From: an uncultured archaeon
GTDB lineage: Archaea > Nanobdellota > Nanobdellia > Woesearchaeales > CAIVOO01
Assembly (NCBI GenBank): GCA_903907555.1
Contig: CAIVOO010000117.1
Span: forward strand, 1-17,360
Direction of reading: 5' to 3'
Length of the DNA stretch: 17,360 nucleotides
Each line of letters starts with the position of its first letter. The first letter of the stretch is position 1. The notes beneath the pieces are model-generated. The model made no database searches. It was not told the DNA's origin and was given only the letters and a program-made list of their open reading frames with translations. The position numbers and the translations under genes are program-made. Below, piece after piece: positions 1-6,798 of the stretch.

Positions 1-603
1 AATCTTTGTGAGCTTCACAGTAGCTGCAATCTTTATTCCGCCTTTCGCACCTTTTTTTATGACAACTTCTGGCTTTCTCTCATCTATACGCAGATCTGCC
101 TGACGCAGTTCGTCTTTCAGGACTTCCAGCTGCTGTTCTGCATCGAAAACATCCAGAATAAACAGGACCATATCAGCGCTTCTTACAACTGACAAAACTT
201 CTTTGCCCCTGCCGATTCCGGCAGCAGCCCCTTTCAGGATTCCCGGAACATCAAGAATCTGTATTTTTGCGTGCTTGTGCTCCATCAATCCAGGGATGCA
301 GGTCAATGTAGTGAATGCATAAGCTGCTGTTTTTGATTCTGCGTGAGTCAGCCTGTTGAGAACTGTTGATTTACCGACTGAAGGAAAGCCTATCAATATT
401 ACAGTGCCGTCTCCAGCTCTCTTTACATTAAAGCCCTCGCCCTTTTTGCCTTTAGAACTCCTTGCAGTCTGCTTATCCCTAAGCATCGCAAGCTTCGCTT
501 TTCGCATTCCAATATGATGCTGCGTAGCCTTATTGTATTGAGTATTCTTAATCTCATCCTCAATCTCTTTGATCTGCTGTGCTATTGAGTCTAATTCGAC
601 CAT
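1..603 (-). CDS. DRG-family GTP-binding protein (N-terminal part; 3' end outside window)
   Basis: Reading leftwards from ATG at 603-601 there is an open frame to the window edge, giving about 201 residues with no stop, so the C-terminus is missing. It begins with a charged helical segment, followed by GTPase motifs: G1 GFPSVGKST, a G2 region with FTTLTCIPG, and G3 DVPG followed by the glycine-rich GAAAGIGRG. That order and the extended helical N-terminus are typical of the DRG/Rbg branch of the Obg-related GTPases, conserved in archaea and eukaryotes and associated with ribosomes and translation. The missing part should carry the NKxD motif and a TGS domain. The start is supported by a TATA-like box 26-27 nt upstream, which predicts a leaderless mRNA. 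Confidence in the family is high. The precise cellular role is not shown by the sequence. Confidence 0.93.
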   Translation of the reverse strand, partial: MVELDSIAQQIKEIEDEIKNTQYNKATQHHIGMRKAKLAMLRDKQTARSSKGKKGEGFNVKRAGDGTVILIGFPSVGKSTVLNRLTHAESKTAAYAFTTLTCIPGLMEHKHAKIQILDVPGILKGAAAGIGRGKEVLSVVRSADMVLFILDVFDAEQQLEVLKDELRQADLRIDERKPEVVIKKGAKGGIKIAATVKLTKI

Positions 604-625
604 AAACAGATTTTTAGCATTCTTG

Positions 626-633
626 TTTAAAAA
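626..633 (-). promoter_or_regulatory. TATA-like box of the DRG GTPase gene
   Basis: Read on the minus strand the element is TTTTTAAA, followed by C. Its centre lies about 26.5 nt upstream of the ATG at 603, the usual archaeal TATA-to-start distance. The transcript would therefore begin at or next to the start codon. The assignment rests on spacing and composition only. Confidence 0.55.
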
Positions 634-685
634 TGTTCGCTTCATTCCATATGCATTCCACATGTTAACGCAATTTAATAGCAAA

Positions 686-699
686 TCCTGTTATCAGGA
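686..699. repeat. Perfect short inverted repeat, TCCTG-TTAT-CAGGA
   Basis: A 5-bp perfect stem encloses a 4-nt loop in the divergent intergenic region. A second weak palindrome, TTTCT...AGAAA, follows from 701. It could be an operator or a weak hairpin. It sits upstream of both predicted start sites, so a DNA-level role is more likely than a leader-RNA role. Confidence 0.4.
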
Positions 700-729
700 A
701 TTTCTAATTTAAGAAAATCATCAAGTCGT

Positions 730-785
730 CAAGAATACATGATAGAACTTTGGAATTCTTGCGGATTTTGATTAGAATACCGCAA
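730..785. repeat. Two overlapping inverted repeats with mutually exclusive arms
   Basis: CAAGAAT at 730-736 is complementary to ATTCTTG at 755-761. TTGCGG at 759-764 is complementary to CCGCAA at 780-785. The middle arms share bases 759-761, so the two pairings exclude one another. The stems are short (7 and 6 bp) with loops of 18 and 15 nt. They may be regulator binding sites or chance matches in AT-rich DNA. Confidence 0.3.
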
Positions 786-832
786 ACCTTCTGTAATTTG
801 TAATAAAGCTTTTGGAAATACCTCCAATGCTG

Positions 833-840
833 TTTTTAAC
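833..840 (+). promoter_or_regulatory. Weak TATA-like box of the seven-gene cluster
   Basis: The element TTTTTAAC is centred about 25.5 nt upstream of ATG 862. It closely resembles the box of the divergent DRG gene (TTTTTAAA). There is no Shine-Dalgarno motif immediately before ATG 862 (the preceding bases are TTTTTAAA), so a leaderless transcript is the best reading. Confidence 0.45.
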
Positions 841-861
841 AATGCAGTTCTTATTTTTAAA

Positions 862-2004
862 ATGAAAATAGCAGTAATAGGAACATACAGCACAGGTAAA
901 ACAACTCTTGCTGAAACTATATCAGAAAGATTCAATATTCCTTATGTCAGGGGGGACAAAGCAAGAGATATCGCTGCTGAGTTTTTTCCTGGTAAATCGC
1001 TTGAAAAGTTCACATACGACGAACAATGGTCAATGCAGAATAAAATGCTTGACTCGCTAACTGAAACACAGCTCACACCAGGACAATTAGTCACAGACGG
1101 ATGCACCCTGACCTGTCTTCCTTACGGAGACCTTCTTTGCGGTCAGAGGATAAGAAACGAACCAGGATATTCTGCTTTTGAGAAGCAGGTCAGGATGGCT
1201 GCAGATGAAATCACGCATCTGATTTACATCCCGCCTGAATTAGGTTTGGAAAATGATGCTCTTCGCCCAGCATCACAAAACTTCAGACTGGAAATAGACA
1301 CAAAGCTTCTTGTAACTCTGAAAGATTTCAATTTCAGGACTGTAACAGGAACTGTAGAACAGCGTGTCGAGCAAGTTGGAAGGATTGCTGGAATTCAAGA
1401 TTCGCCTTGGCGCAATTACATAGCTTTTGAAGGACTGCCAAGATGCGGTAAGACGACACAGCTTCAAATTCTGAAAAGCCATGCTGAGCAATTTGGAGCT
1501 GCTTATTATCAATGTGCGAGGTTTGATTCGCCTTATGCTAAAGACCTTTACAAGCTTAAATCAGAAAATCTGAGAATTGCGTCAAAAGAAGCGATAGAAC
1601 TCCATGCTGAAGCGCTGCTCTATGATTTCAACAACAACCATGTTGAAGAACGCATTCACAATAGAGAGATTGTAATTGCTGACAGACAAAAACACACCGC
1701 ACTCGCACTTTATGGCGCTTTGGGCGCTCCGTTGCATGAGATATACCGCGCAACATACAAAGTTCCTACACCTGGACGTGTAATATATCTCAAGGTTTCT
1801 CCGCGAACATCTGTAGAGCGAATGAAAATATCTCCTGATGGATCAGCGCTAAAACATGATTTGATGCTGCAATCAAGAGTCGAGAATCTTTACGAATGGC
1901 TGATTCCTCAATTCGGCTTTGAAATAATAGATGGAGAAAGACCTGCAGAAGTAATTAACAATCTTCTATTAGAAAAGATTTTTGGGGGCAGGAGCCATGA
2001 ATAG
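862..2004 (+). CDS. Fused P-loop kinase: NadR/AAA-like domain plus thymidylate-kinase-like domain
   Basis: The 380-residue protein has two nucleotide-binding units. The N-terminal unit (about 1-178) has Walker A GTYSTGKT at 7-14 and later features (VTDG near 77-80, RPASQNFR near 135-142) resembling the AAA_28/NadR kinase-type P-loop family. The C-terminal unit (about 185-376) opens with FEGLPRCGKTTQ and a second Walker A at 191-198. It continues with ADR at 273-275 and an RVIYLKVSP strand, matching thymidylate kinases (phosphoryl transfer to a nucleoside monophosphate). The substrate of either unit cannot be read from the sequence. Canonical TMPKs are single-domain proteins of about 200 residues, so the fusion is unusual. 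It is the first gene of the cluster, and its last 8 nt overlap the radical SAM gene. Confidence 0.85.
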   Translation: MKIAVIGTYSTGKTTLAETISERFNIPYVRGDKARDIAAEFFPGKSLEKFTYDEQWSMQNKMLDSLTETQLTPGQLVTDGCTLTCLPYGDLLCGQRIRNEPGYSAFEKQVRMAADEITHLIYIPPELGLENDALRPASQNFRLEIDTKLLVTLKDFNFRTVTGTVEQRVEQVGRIAGIQDSPWRNYIAFEGLPRCGKTTQLQILKSHAEQFGAAYYQCARFDSPYAKDLYKLKSENLRIASKEAIELHAEALLYDFNNNHVEERIHNREIVIADRQKHTALALYGALGAPLHEIYRATYKVPTPGRVIYLKVSPRTSVERMKISPDGSALKHDLMLQSRVENLYEWLIPQFGFEIIDGERPAEVINNLLLEKIFGGRSHE

Positions 2005-3442
2005 AGAAAATAGGGTAATGGTTTTGCCCAGACATGACTGCATTGGAGAATATGCTCTTTTTGCTGAAGAAATAACTCAAGCAGATGTCCCTGTACTCAG
2101 GAATATTTTAGCAAACGAAGACAGGAAAGTTACTGAAGTGATTTTTTCCAGCAATGAAGAGATTAATTTCGGAAAATCTCAGGCACACATCCAAAAAGTC
2201 AACTTTGAAGACCTCGAAAGTAAATTGAACAAAACCTTCATCCCGAATTGGGTGTCAAAACCCCAAAATATCGGGAAGATTTTGCAGGGAAACTATATGG
2301 ACATGATGCCAATAACTGCAGAATTTGTGACTACACTTAACTGCAACTATCGCTGCGTCCAGTGCGCATATAAAGAACCGAAAAAATCACATGATGTTTG
2401 GATGAAGAACCAAAAAAAGTTCTCAACGGATATGAATTCAACTAAGCATATGACATCTGAAGTCATGGCGATAACTTTAGACAGGCTTGCTGAAGGTAAC
2501 GTAAAGAATATTTTATTTACAGGCGGCGGAGAGCCTCTTATGAACAGGGAGACAGTCAATGGCATGGCTCGCGCGAAGGCTAATGGCCAAACAGTCGCTC
2601 TTTACTCCAATGGAAGATTAATGGACATAGATACAATCTCTCGTCTGATTGATATAGACCCACTCTTTATTCGCATTAGTGTGTATGGAGGAAATCCTCA
2701 TTCTTCTCTATCATACACTCAAGCAGCAAAGGATGTTAAATCTTTTGATATCGTTTTGAAGAATATCAGCAATCTTGCAAAAGAAAAGCTTAATTCAGGA
2801 AGCAAAATGAATTTGGGGCTGTCTTACATCATGCATCCTATCACTGCAAATTATGTTGAGGATTTTGCTAAAACGATTGCTGCAATAGACTATGTTGAAC
2901 AAATTAACTACATCAGATTCACCCCTGCTGTTGATTACTTTCACGGGCAACAGCATGACAAAGGGCATATGTTAAATGCATTTTCGCAAGTAGAAAAAAT
3001 TGTTCGACCAATTCTTGAGTCAAAGGGGGTGGATGTAATACCCAGTTATCACCGCCTTGAAGATTTATATAGCAAGAAAAAGTATAACACCTGCAGAGCA
3101 TCAGGATGGTATGTTGAAGTTGCTCCTTCAGGAGAACTTTTCCTCTGTTGCGAAAAACACTTCATACCTGAGTACAAAATAGGTGATTTGACAAAAGATG
3201 ATCTTCAGACAATCTGGCTGAGCGATGAGAGAAAGTCCGTCATTCAGAGGGTTAACGACAACAAATGTGAAAACTGCCCGACATTGTGCAAACCGCATGA
3301 ACTGAATAAAATATTTCACACTATCGAAAGAAAAAGAGAGAAAGGTGATATGCCAAGAGTGAAGCAGTGGGTAAACGACCTTATCCAGCACGGAAGAACA
3401 TGCGGATATTGCCCTAAGAAATTGGATGATTTTCAAAGCTAG
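1997..3442 (+). CDS. Radical SAM enzyme with SPASM-like C-terminal cysteine cluster
   Basis: The 481-residue protein has the radical SAM signature C116-x3-C120-x2-C123 (within NCNYRCVQC) and the SAM-contacting GGGEP at 176-180. The C-terminal part resembles a SPASM/Twitch domain, which binds auxiliary Fe-S clusters: C366, then G379-x4-C384, C424-x2-C427-x3-C431, with C385 and a further C469-x2-C472 pair. SPASM enzymes usually modify peptides or proteins, though some relatives act on small molecules. No precursor-peptide gene fits between the neighbours. About 100 residues precede the radical SAM motif and I do not recognise them. I chose ATG 1997, preceded by GGCAGGAGCC and overlapping the upstream stop by 8 nt; an in-frame TTG lies 15 nt upstream. 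The substrate is unknown. Confidence 0.9.
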   Translation: MNRENRVMVLPRHDCIGEYALFAEEITQADVPVLRNILANEDRKVTEVIFSSNEEINFGKSQAHIQKVNFEDLESKLNKTFIPNWVSKPQNIGKILQGNYMDMMPITAEFVTTLNCNYRCVQCAYKEPKKSHDVWMKNQKKFSTDMNSTKHMTSEVMAITLDRLAEGNVKNILFTGGGEPLMNRETVNGMARAKANGQTVALYSNGRLMDIDTISRLIDIDPLFIRISVYGGNPHSSLSYTQAAKDVKSFDIVLKNISNLAKEKLNSGSKMNLGLSYIMHPITANYVEDFAKTIAAIDYVEQINYIRFTPAVDYFHGQQHDKGHMLNAFSQVEKIVRPILESKGVDVIPSYHRLEDLYSKKKYNTCRASGWYVEVAPSGELFLCCEKHFIPEYKIGDLTKDDLQTIWLSDERKSVIQRVNDNKCENCPTLCKPHELNKIFHTIERKREKGDMPRVKQWVNDLIQHGRTCGYCPKKLDDFQS

Positions 3443-3451
3443 GTAATTCAT

Positions 3452-4429
3452 ATGCAAAACAACATAAAAAATATTCTTAAAGATGACGAAGTGTCTTCAA
3501 CTTTAAGAAAACTTGGGTATAAAGGCACGCCCAGCATGATGGACATTCATGAAGGAGTTTACGCTCAAAAAGGAATTCAAACTGTGCTGAGTTTTACAAA
3601 CGGAAAAGTTTTGTTTAAGCAGCAGCCAATGTGTTTTGTCGAAGCTGAGAACCTTCAGAGAAAATTAAAAGATTTTCCAGACAGGTACCCGAAAGTTTAC
3701 ATTGCCAAAGAAGATTACATTTTCATGGAATTCATTGACGGCGAGAATTCGTTATCCGAGATTAGAAAGGGAATATTTCCTGATTTGAATGATATCATAA
3801 CCCATATCGCAGAAGTCCACAACAGGACAGCGCATTATCTGAGAACTGGTGAGATAACATTCAAACCCAAAGACTACACAGAATATTGTATGGGAAAATT
3901 TCAGAAACATTTGCCAGAACTTAAAGTTGATGTAGCGGGAATTAAATCAGATCTTCAAACTATTTCAGAAAAGTTAAGATGTTATCCGCAAGTAGAGCAT
4001 ATTGATGCTAATTTAGCAAATTGGATAGGCAATAAAAAAATAGACGAAACCAACAACACACTCAGTGTTCCGGCACTTACTTTAAAGAGTCTTCTAGAGT
4101 ACGGCCCAATCCACCTTGAAAAGAAAGAATTAGATGATTATCATGTGATATATTGTAGACTGACTCTGAAAGATTACAGCCAATTTACTGAAGAGACTCA
4201 ATTGGCAGATCCCATATTCCATCTCAATAAAATATTCAGAAACATCAGATATTTAGATGTTTTGAGAAATGGCGAGTTTGCTGCTGAAAACTCTAAAGAC
4301 CTTTCAAGACACATCCAAAAAACAGATAGCGGGCTCAAGAATTTAAATAAATCGGGATTCGAAACCAGCAATTTACAAGGATTCCTTTATATACTTACAA
4401 AACATGCAGTAGATAGGGGGCATCTATGA
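3452..4429 (+). CDS. APH-fold kinase-like protein (phosphotransferase family, with an insertion)
   Basis: This 325-residue protein has the layout of aminoglycoside/choline-kinase-like phosphotransferases. A lysine in VLFKQQ (K56) could be the nucleotide-binding lysine. FMEFIDG at 91-97 matches the hinge. HIDANLAN at 183-190 is a divergent HxDxxxxN catalytic loop. DYSQF...ADPIFHL from D241 matches the metal-binding D and the downstream GDPxxDL element. About 50 residues separate the catalytic loop from D241, against roughly 15-20 in usual family members, so an insertion is present. The gene follows the radical SAM gene by 9 nt with AGGT before the start, and its last 4 nt overlap the HAD gene (ATGA). 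It probably phosphorylates a small molecule, but a non-catalytic role is possible. Confidence 0.68.
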   Translation: MQNNIKNILKDDEVSSTLRKLGYKGTPSMMDIHEGVYAQKGIQTVLSFTNGKVLFKQQPMCFVEAENLQRKLKDFPDRYPKVYIAKEDYIFMEFIDGENSLSEIRKGIFPDLNDIITHIAEVHNRTAHYLRTGEITFKPKDYTEYCMGKFQKHLPELKVDVAGIKSDLQTISEKLRCYPQVEHIDANLANWIGNKKIDETNNTLSVPALTLKSLLEYGPIHLEKKELDDYHVIYCRLTLKDYSQFTEETQLADPIFHLNKIFRNIRYLDVLRNGEFAAENSKDLSRHIQKTDSGLKNLNKSGFETSNLQGFLYILTKHAVDRGHL

Positions 4430-5043
4430 TAACTACAATTTTATTTGACGTTGACGGCGTGATTTTAGAAAAGATACACCCGATTATCGTCGAAAAACTT
4501 CAAAAGCTATCTGGCAAAAGCCCGCAGGAGATTATCGCAATCAGAAAAAAATACTGGGAGTTTGCAAAAGTCGGAAAAATTAACGATACAAATATGTGTG
4601 AACATATATTCTCTGAACTTTCCATAGACCCCTCGCATATCCCTAAATTCAAATCAGATATCCAATCTTCATGCTCAATTAATCAAGGAATTTTACAGCT
4701 TGTTACAAAAATAAAAGATTTAGGATATAAAACAGCACTGTTAAGCAACAGTTCGCATGAATTAACAGCCGTTCCTCTAAAAATGACGTGTGTTGACAAA
4801 TATTTTGATTCCGTATTTTTATCGCACAATATCGGATTTGCGAAACCTTCACGAGAAATTTTTGATCACGTCACAAAAGCATTGGGGGTTTCAATGGACG
4901 CTTTACTTTTAATTGATGATAAGGAAGAGAATGTTGAAGCAGCAAGACGTTTCGGCATGAAAGCCATACTTTTCACAGACTTAGAAAAGCTAAAAAATGA
5001 TGAAACATGGTTGACAATAGCAAACAAGGAATTGAAATTATAG
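4426..5043 (+). CDS. HAD-superfamily hydrolase (phosphatase-like)
   Basis: The 205-residue protein has all four HAD motifs. Motif I is FDVDG with nucleophile D8 and acid/base D10. Motif II is LLSNSS with S107. Motif III is FAKP with K140. Motif IV is LLIDDKEENV with D164/D165. The helical cap between motifs I and II (about residues 15-95) places it with the subfamily I HADs related to phosphoglycolate phosphatase, epoxide hydrolase N-domain and nucleotidase proteins, which mostly dephosphorylate small molecules. ATG 4426 sits in an ATGA overlap with the upstream stop, and AGGGGG at 4415-4420 gives a good ribosome binding site. It lies between two kinase-like genes, so it may remove a phosphate that one of them or the P-loop kinase adds. 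Substrate unknown. Confidence 0.92.
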   Translation: MITTILFDVDGVILEKIHPIIVEKLQKLSGKSPQEIIAIRKKYWEFAKVGKINDTNMCEHIFSELSIDPSHIPKFKSDIQSSCSINQGILQLVTKIKDLGYKTALLSNSSHELTAVPLKMTCVDKYFDSVFLSHNIGFAKPSREIFDHVTKALGVSMDALLLIDDKEENVEAARRFGMKAILFTDLEKLKNDETWLTIANKELKL

Positions 5044-5759
5044 GATGCAAGGCTATCAAAAGACACCAATCAGTTGAAAAGGCTCAGCTTGAGATGGATG
5101 TCGCCAGAATGTATAGGGATAACTCTGCAAGGCAGGTTTCTATCATCTCATATGAGATGGTTCCGCAGGAAGACGGCAGCGTTTTATTAGAAATGCCTTT
5201 GCTTACCGGGAAAAGCGCCATGGGAACCGGCGACAAAAGTCTCATGAAAAATCTGGTGTTGGATTTAGCAGTTTTCCATGAGGTATTTGCGCAATCTCCT
5301 AATTCCGCTTCAGTGATATACCGTGATGCGATACCATCAAATTATATTATAAGCGATAATGGAGGGTATACTCATGTTGATTTCTCTTCATCACAAAAGT
5401 ATGTCCACTGCTTAGACGACCTAGCACTCCTGACACATCCACTTTGGAGCAAGAATACAAAAAGTGATGCAGAGACTCTAATGGAAGATTATATCGCATA
5501 CAGAAATGAAATCTCTTCAAAAAATATTTCTCGAGCAAATGAACTTGACGCACAAATCCCGAGAATAGATTCTAATGCTCTGCTTTCATATTACATAAAG
5601 ACAATAAAAAGCATGGCAACTGAAGAAAATGGCGCTAAAGGATTATTAGAACGAATTAAAGATGTTGAATTCAGCCATATACAAATTGAAGATTTCCAAT
5701 TTTTCTTTGATTTCAGGACTGTGCGTGGACAATGTTACCTTAAACAGTGGGGAAAATAA
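5007..5759 (+). CDS. Second kinase-like (APH/protein-kinase fold) protein
   Basis: The 250-residue frame shows a compact kinase pattern: CKAIKRH near the N-terminus (K15/K18 as candidate nucleotide lysine), YRDAIPSN at 105-112 as a catalytic-loop motif (D107, N112), HVDFSSS with D125 as the metal-binding Asp, and DD at 137-138. Start choice is difficult. ATG 5007 lies 37 nt inside the HAD gene without a strong Shine-Dalgarno sequence, but the next in-frame ATG (residue 30) would delete the AIK lysine, so 5007 is preferred. The protein is shorter and more divergent than most APH-family kinases. It differs from the other kinase-like protein in the cluster by more than simple duplication would give. 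The gene ends directly at the next start codon. The substrate is unknown. Confidence 0.65.
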   Translation: MVDNSKQGIEIIGCKAIKRHQSVEKAQLEMDVARMYRDNSARQVSIISYEMVPQEDGSVLLEMPLLTGKSAMGTGDKSLMKNLVLDLAVFHEVFAQSPNSASVIYRDAIPSNYIISDNGGYTHVDFSSSQKYVHCLDDLALLTHPLWSKNTKSDAETLMEDYIAYRNEISSKNISRANELDAQIPRIDSNALLSYYIKTIKSMATEENGAKGLLERIKDVEFSHIQIEDFQFFFDFRTVRGQCYLKQWGK

Positions 5760-6263
5760 ATGCAAATCCAAACCTATAAGAACATTCCTGACTGGTCACG
5801 AGGAGACAATTTAGAGCGTCTGTCTGTCGAAGACAAGGCGGTTGCTCATGAAAAAGGAATGCTTCACCTTTCTTCGCATCTGCTGATATACACTTCAGAA
5901 GGCCAGATTTACTGTCGCAAACGCAAAGAACACGAAGAGCGCTATGCTGGACTATGGACCACAACTATCGGGATACATGTCGAATTAGGAAAAGATTATT
6001 TTCAAACTCTCAGCAGTTATTTACCTCCTGCAATAATGAAACTTGAATTCATCGGAGAATTCAGGACGCAAGACATGTGGGAAAATGAGATTAATGGCCT
6101 GTATCTCTGCATGATAAACAACCCTTCATTCCCACACGGATTCAGCGAAGATATCAGGCTTATCGAGGCAGCACAGTTAGAATTATTGCTTTTTCAGGGA
6201 AAAACAACCCCCCATCTCGCAAAGGCATATAATTTATGGCGGGAGAAGCATGGCAAACGATGA
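5760..6263 (+). CDS. Degenerate Nudix-fold protein, probably catalytically impaired
   Basis: The 167-residue protein resembles Nudix/IPP-isomerase-type proteins around residues 36-80. A strand (LLIYTSEGQIYCRKR) is followed by RYAGLWTTTIGIHVELGKDY. This is where the Nudix helix should start, but the Gx5Ex7REUxEExGU box is not met: the first Glu aligns with K78 and the REUxEE stretch is replaced by a region with no paired acidic residues. Hydrolysis of a diphosphate is therefore doubtful, and a binding or regulatory role is possible. ATG 5760 abuts the upstream TAA and is preceded by GTGGGG at about -9 to -14. The final 14 nt overlap the intact Nudix gene, which suggests the two proteins are made together and may pair. 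Confidence 0.65.
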   Translation: MQIQTYKNIPDWSRGDNLERLSVEDKAVAHEKGMLHLSSHLLIYTSEGQIYCRKRKEHEERYAGLWTTTIGIHVELGKDYFQTLSSYLPPAIMKLEFIGEFRTQDMWENEINGLYLCMINNPSFPHGFSEDIRLIEAAQLELLLFQGKTTPHLAKAYNLWREKHGKR

Positions 6264-6753
6264 TCTTGTTGTTGATATCGTAAATATTAAAGATGAAGTC
6301 ATTAGAACCGCGACTCTTCGGGAAGCCAGGGAGAAAAGATTAATTTACAGAATTGTCCAAATTCTCATATTCGATAAATCAGGAAGATTATACTTGCAAA
6401 AAAGATCAAACAATGTCCGATACCCTGGATACATAATGGCTTCTGCCGGAGGACATGTTGATGCAGGAGAGACGTATGAGATTGCAGCCAGGAGAGAGTT
6501 GGCAGAAGAGATAGGGGTAATTGACATCCCTATCGAATTAGTCAAGGTATCAATCTTCAAGCATGATGAACACACAAGACTGGTGGCTACATTCAGAGGA
6601 GAAACAGATGATGTTTGTAATTTGAATCATAAGGAGGTTGAAAGCGGCAGATTCTACATTATAAATGAAGTTATTGAATTACTTAATGGCAAAGAGAATA
6701 TTTCCCCCATCCTGCTGCAAACTTTAACACCAGACATAATAAAAAAGAAATGA
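6250..6753 (+). CDS. Nudix hydrolase with intact Nudix box
   Basis: The 167-residue protein has a complete Nudix box at residues 68-90, with G68, E74, R82, E83, E86, E87 and G89 all in register with Gx5Ex7REUxEExGU. The preceding strand (QILIFDKSGRLYLQKRS) is typical of the fold. Family members hydrolyse nucleoside diphosphates linked to another moiety, or act as IPP isomerases. RYPGYIMASAGGHV before the box is close to the isomerase/Nudix-YfcD group, so either diphosphate hydrolysis or isomerisation is possible. ATG 6250 overlaps the degenerate Nudix gene by 14 nt and has CGGGAGAA upstream. It is the last gene of the cluster; a new TATA box follows 15 nt after its stop. Confidence 0.93.
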   Translation: MANDDLVVDIVNIKDEVIRTATLREAREKRLIYRIVQILIFDKSGRLYLQKRSNNVRYPGYIMASAGGHVDAGETYEIAARRELAEEIGVIDIPIELVKVSIFKHDEHTRLVATFRGETDDVCNLNHKEVESGRFYIINEVIELLNGKENISPILLQTLTPDIIKKK

Positions 6754-6768
6754 TTGTTTTCAGAAACT

Positions 6769-6776
6769 TTTATATA
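6769..6776 (+). promoter_or_regulatory. TATA box of the small MscS-like gene
   Basis: The element is TTTATATA, centred about 26.5 nt upstream of ATG 6799. It favours ATG 6799 over the in-frame ATG at 6754, which lies upstream of the TATA box and would not be on this transcript. Confidence 0.7.
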
Positions 6777-6798
6777 CAATGTTCCCAAATCTCTCGTC

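Larger units (their letters stand above)
604..861. other. Divergent intergenic region between the DRG GTPase and the seven-gene cluster
   Basis: This 258-nt AT-rich stretch separates two divergent genes. It contains a TATA-like box for each direction, near 626-633 for the minus gene and near 833-840 for the plus gene. The central 686-785 portion is dense in short inverted repeats, listed separately. I found no convincing tRNA, box C/D RNA or protein gene. A minus-strand frame at 729-935 exists but runs into the start of the plus-strand kinase gene and has no recognisable content. Confidence 0.6.

Noticed and set aside
673..725. Possible box C/D guide RNA on the minus strand (TGATGA near 717-722, CTGA near 690-695)
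   Set aside because: The C box lacks the preceding purine, the C-to-D distance is too short for a full guide, and no second box pair was found.
729..935. Minus-strand 68-residue frame in the divergent intergenic region
   Set aside because: It overlaps the start of the well-supported P-loop kinase gene, has no recognisable content and has no promoter or ribosome binding site of its own.
1982..1996. TTG start for the radical SAM gene
   Set aside because: ATG 1997 has an AGGAG-like motif immediately before it and gives a short 8-nt overlap with the upstream gene.
1997..3442. Viperin-like assignment for the radical SAM protein, given the adjacent nucleotide kinase
   Set aside because: The protein is about 481 residues with a SPASM-like cysteine-rich C-terminus, unlike compact viperins. 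The CNYRC match is shared by many radical SAM families.
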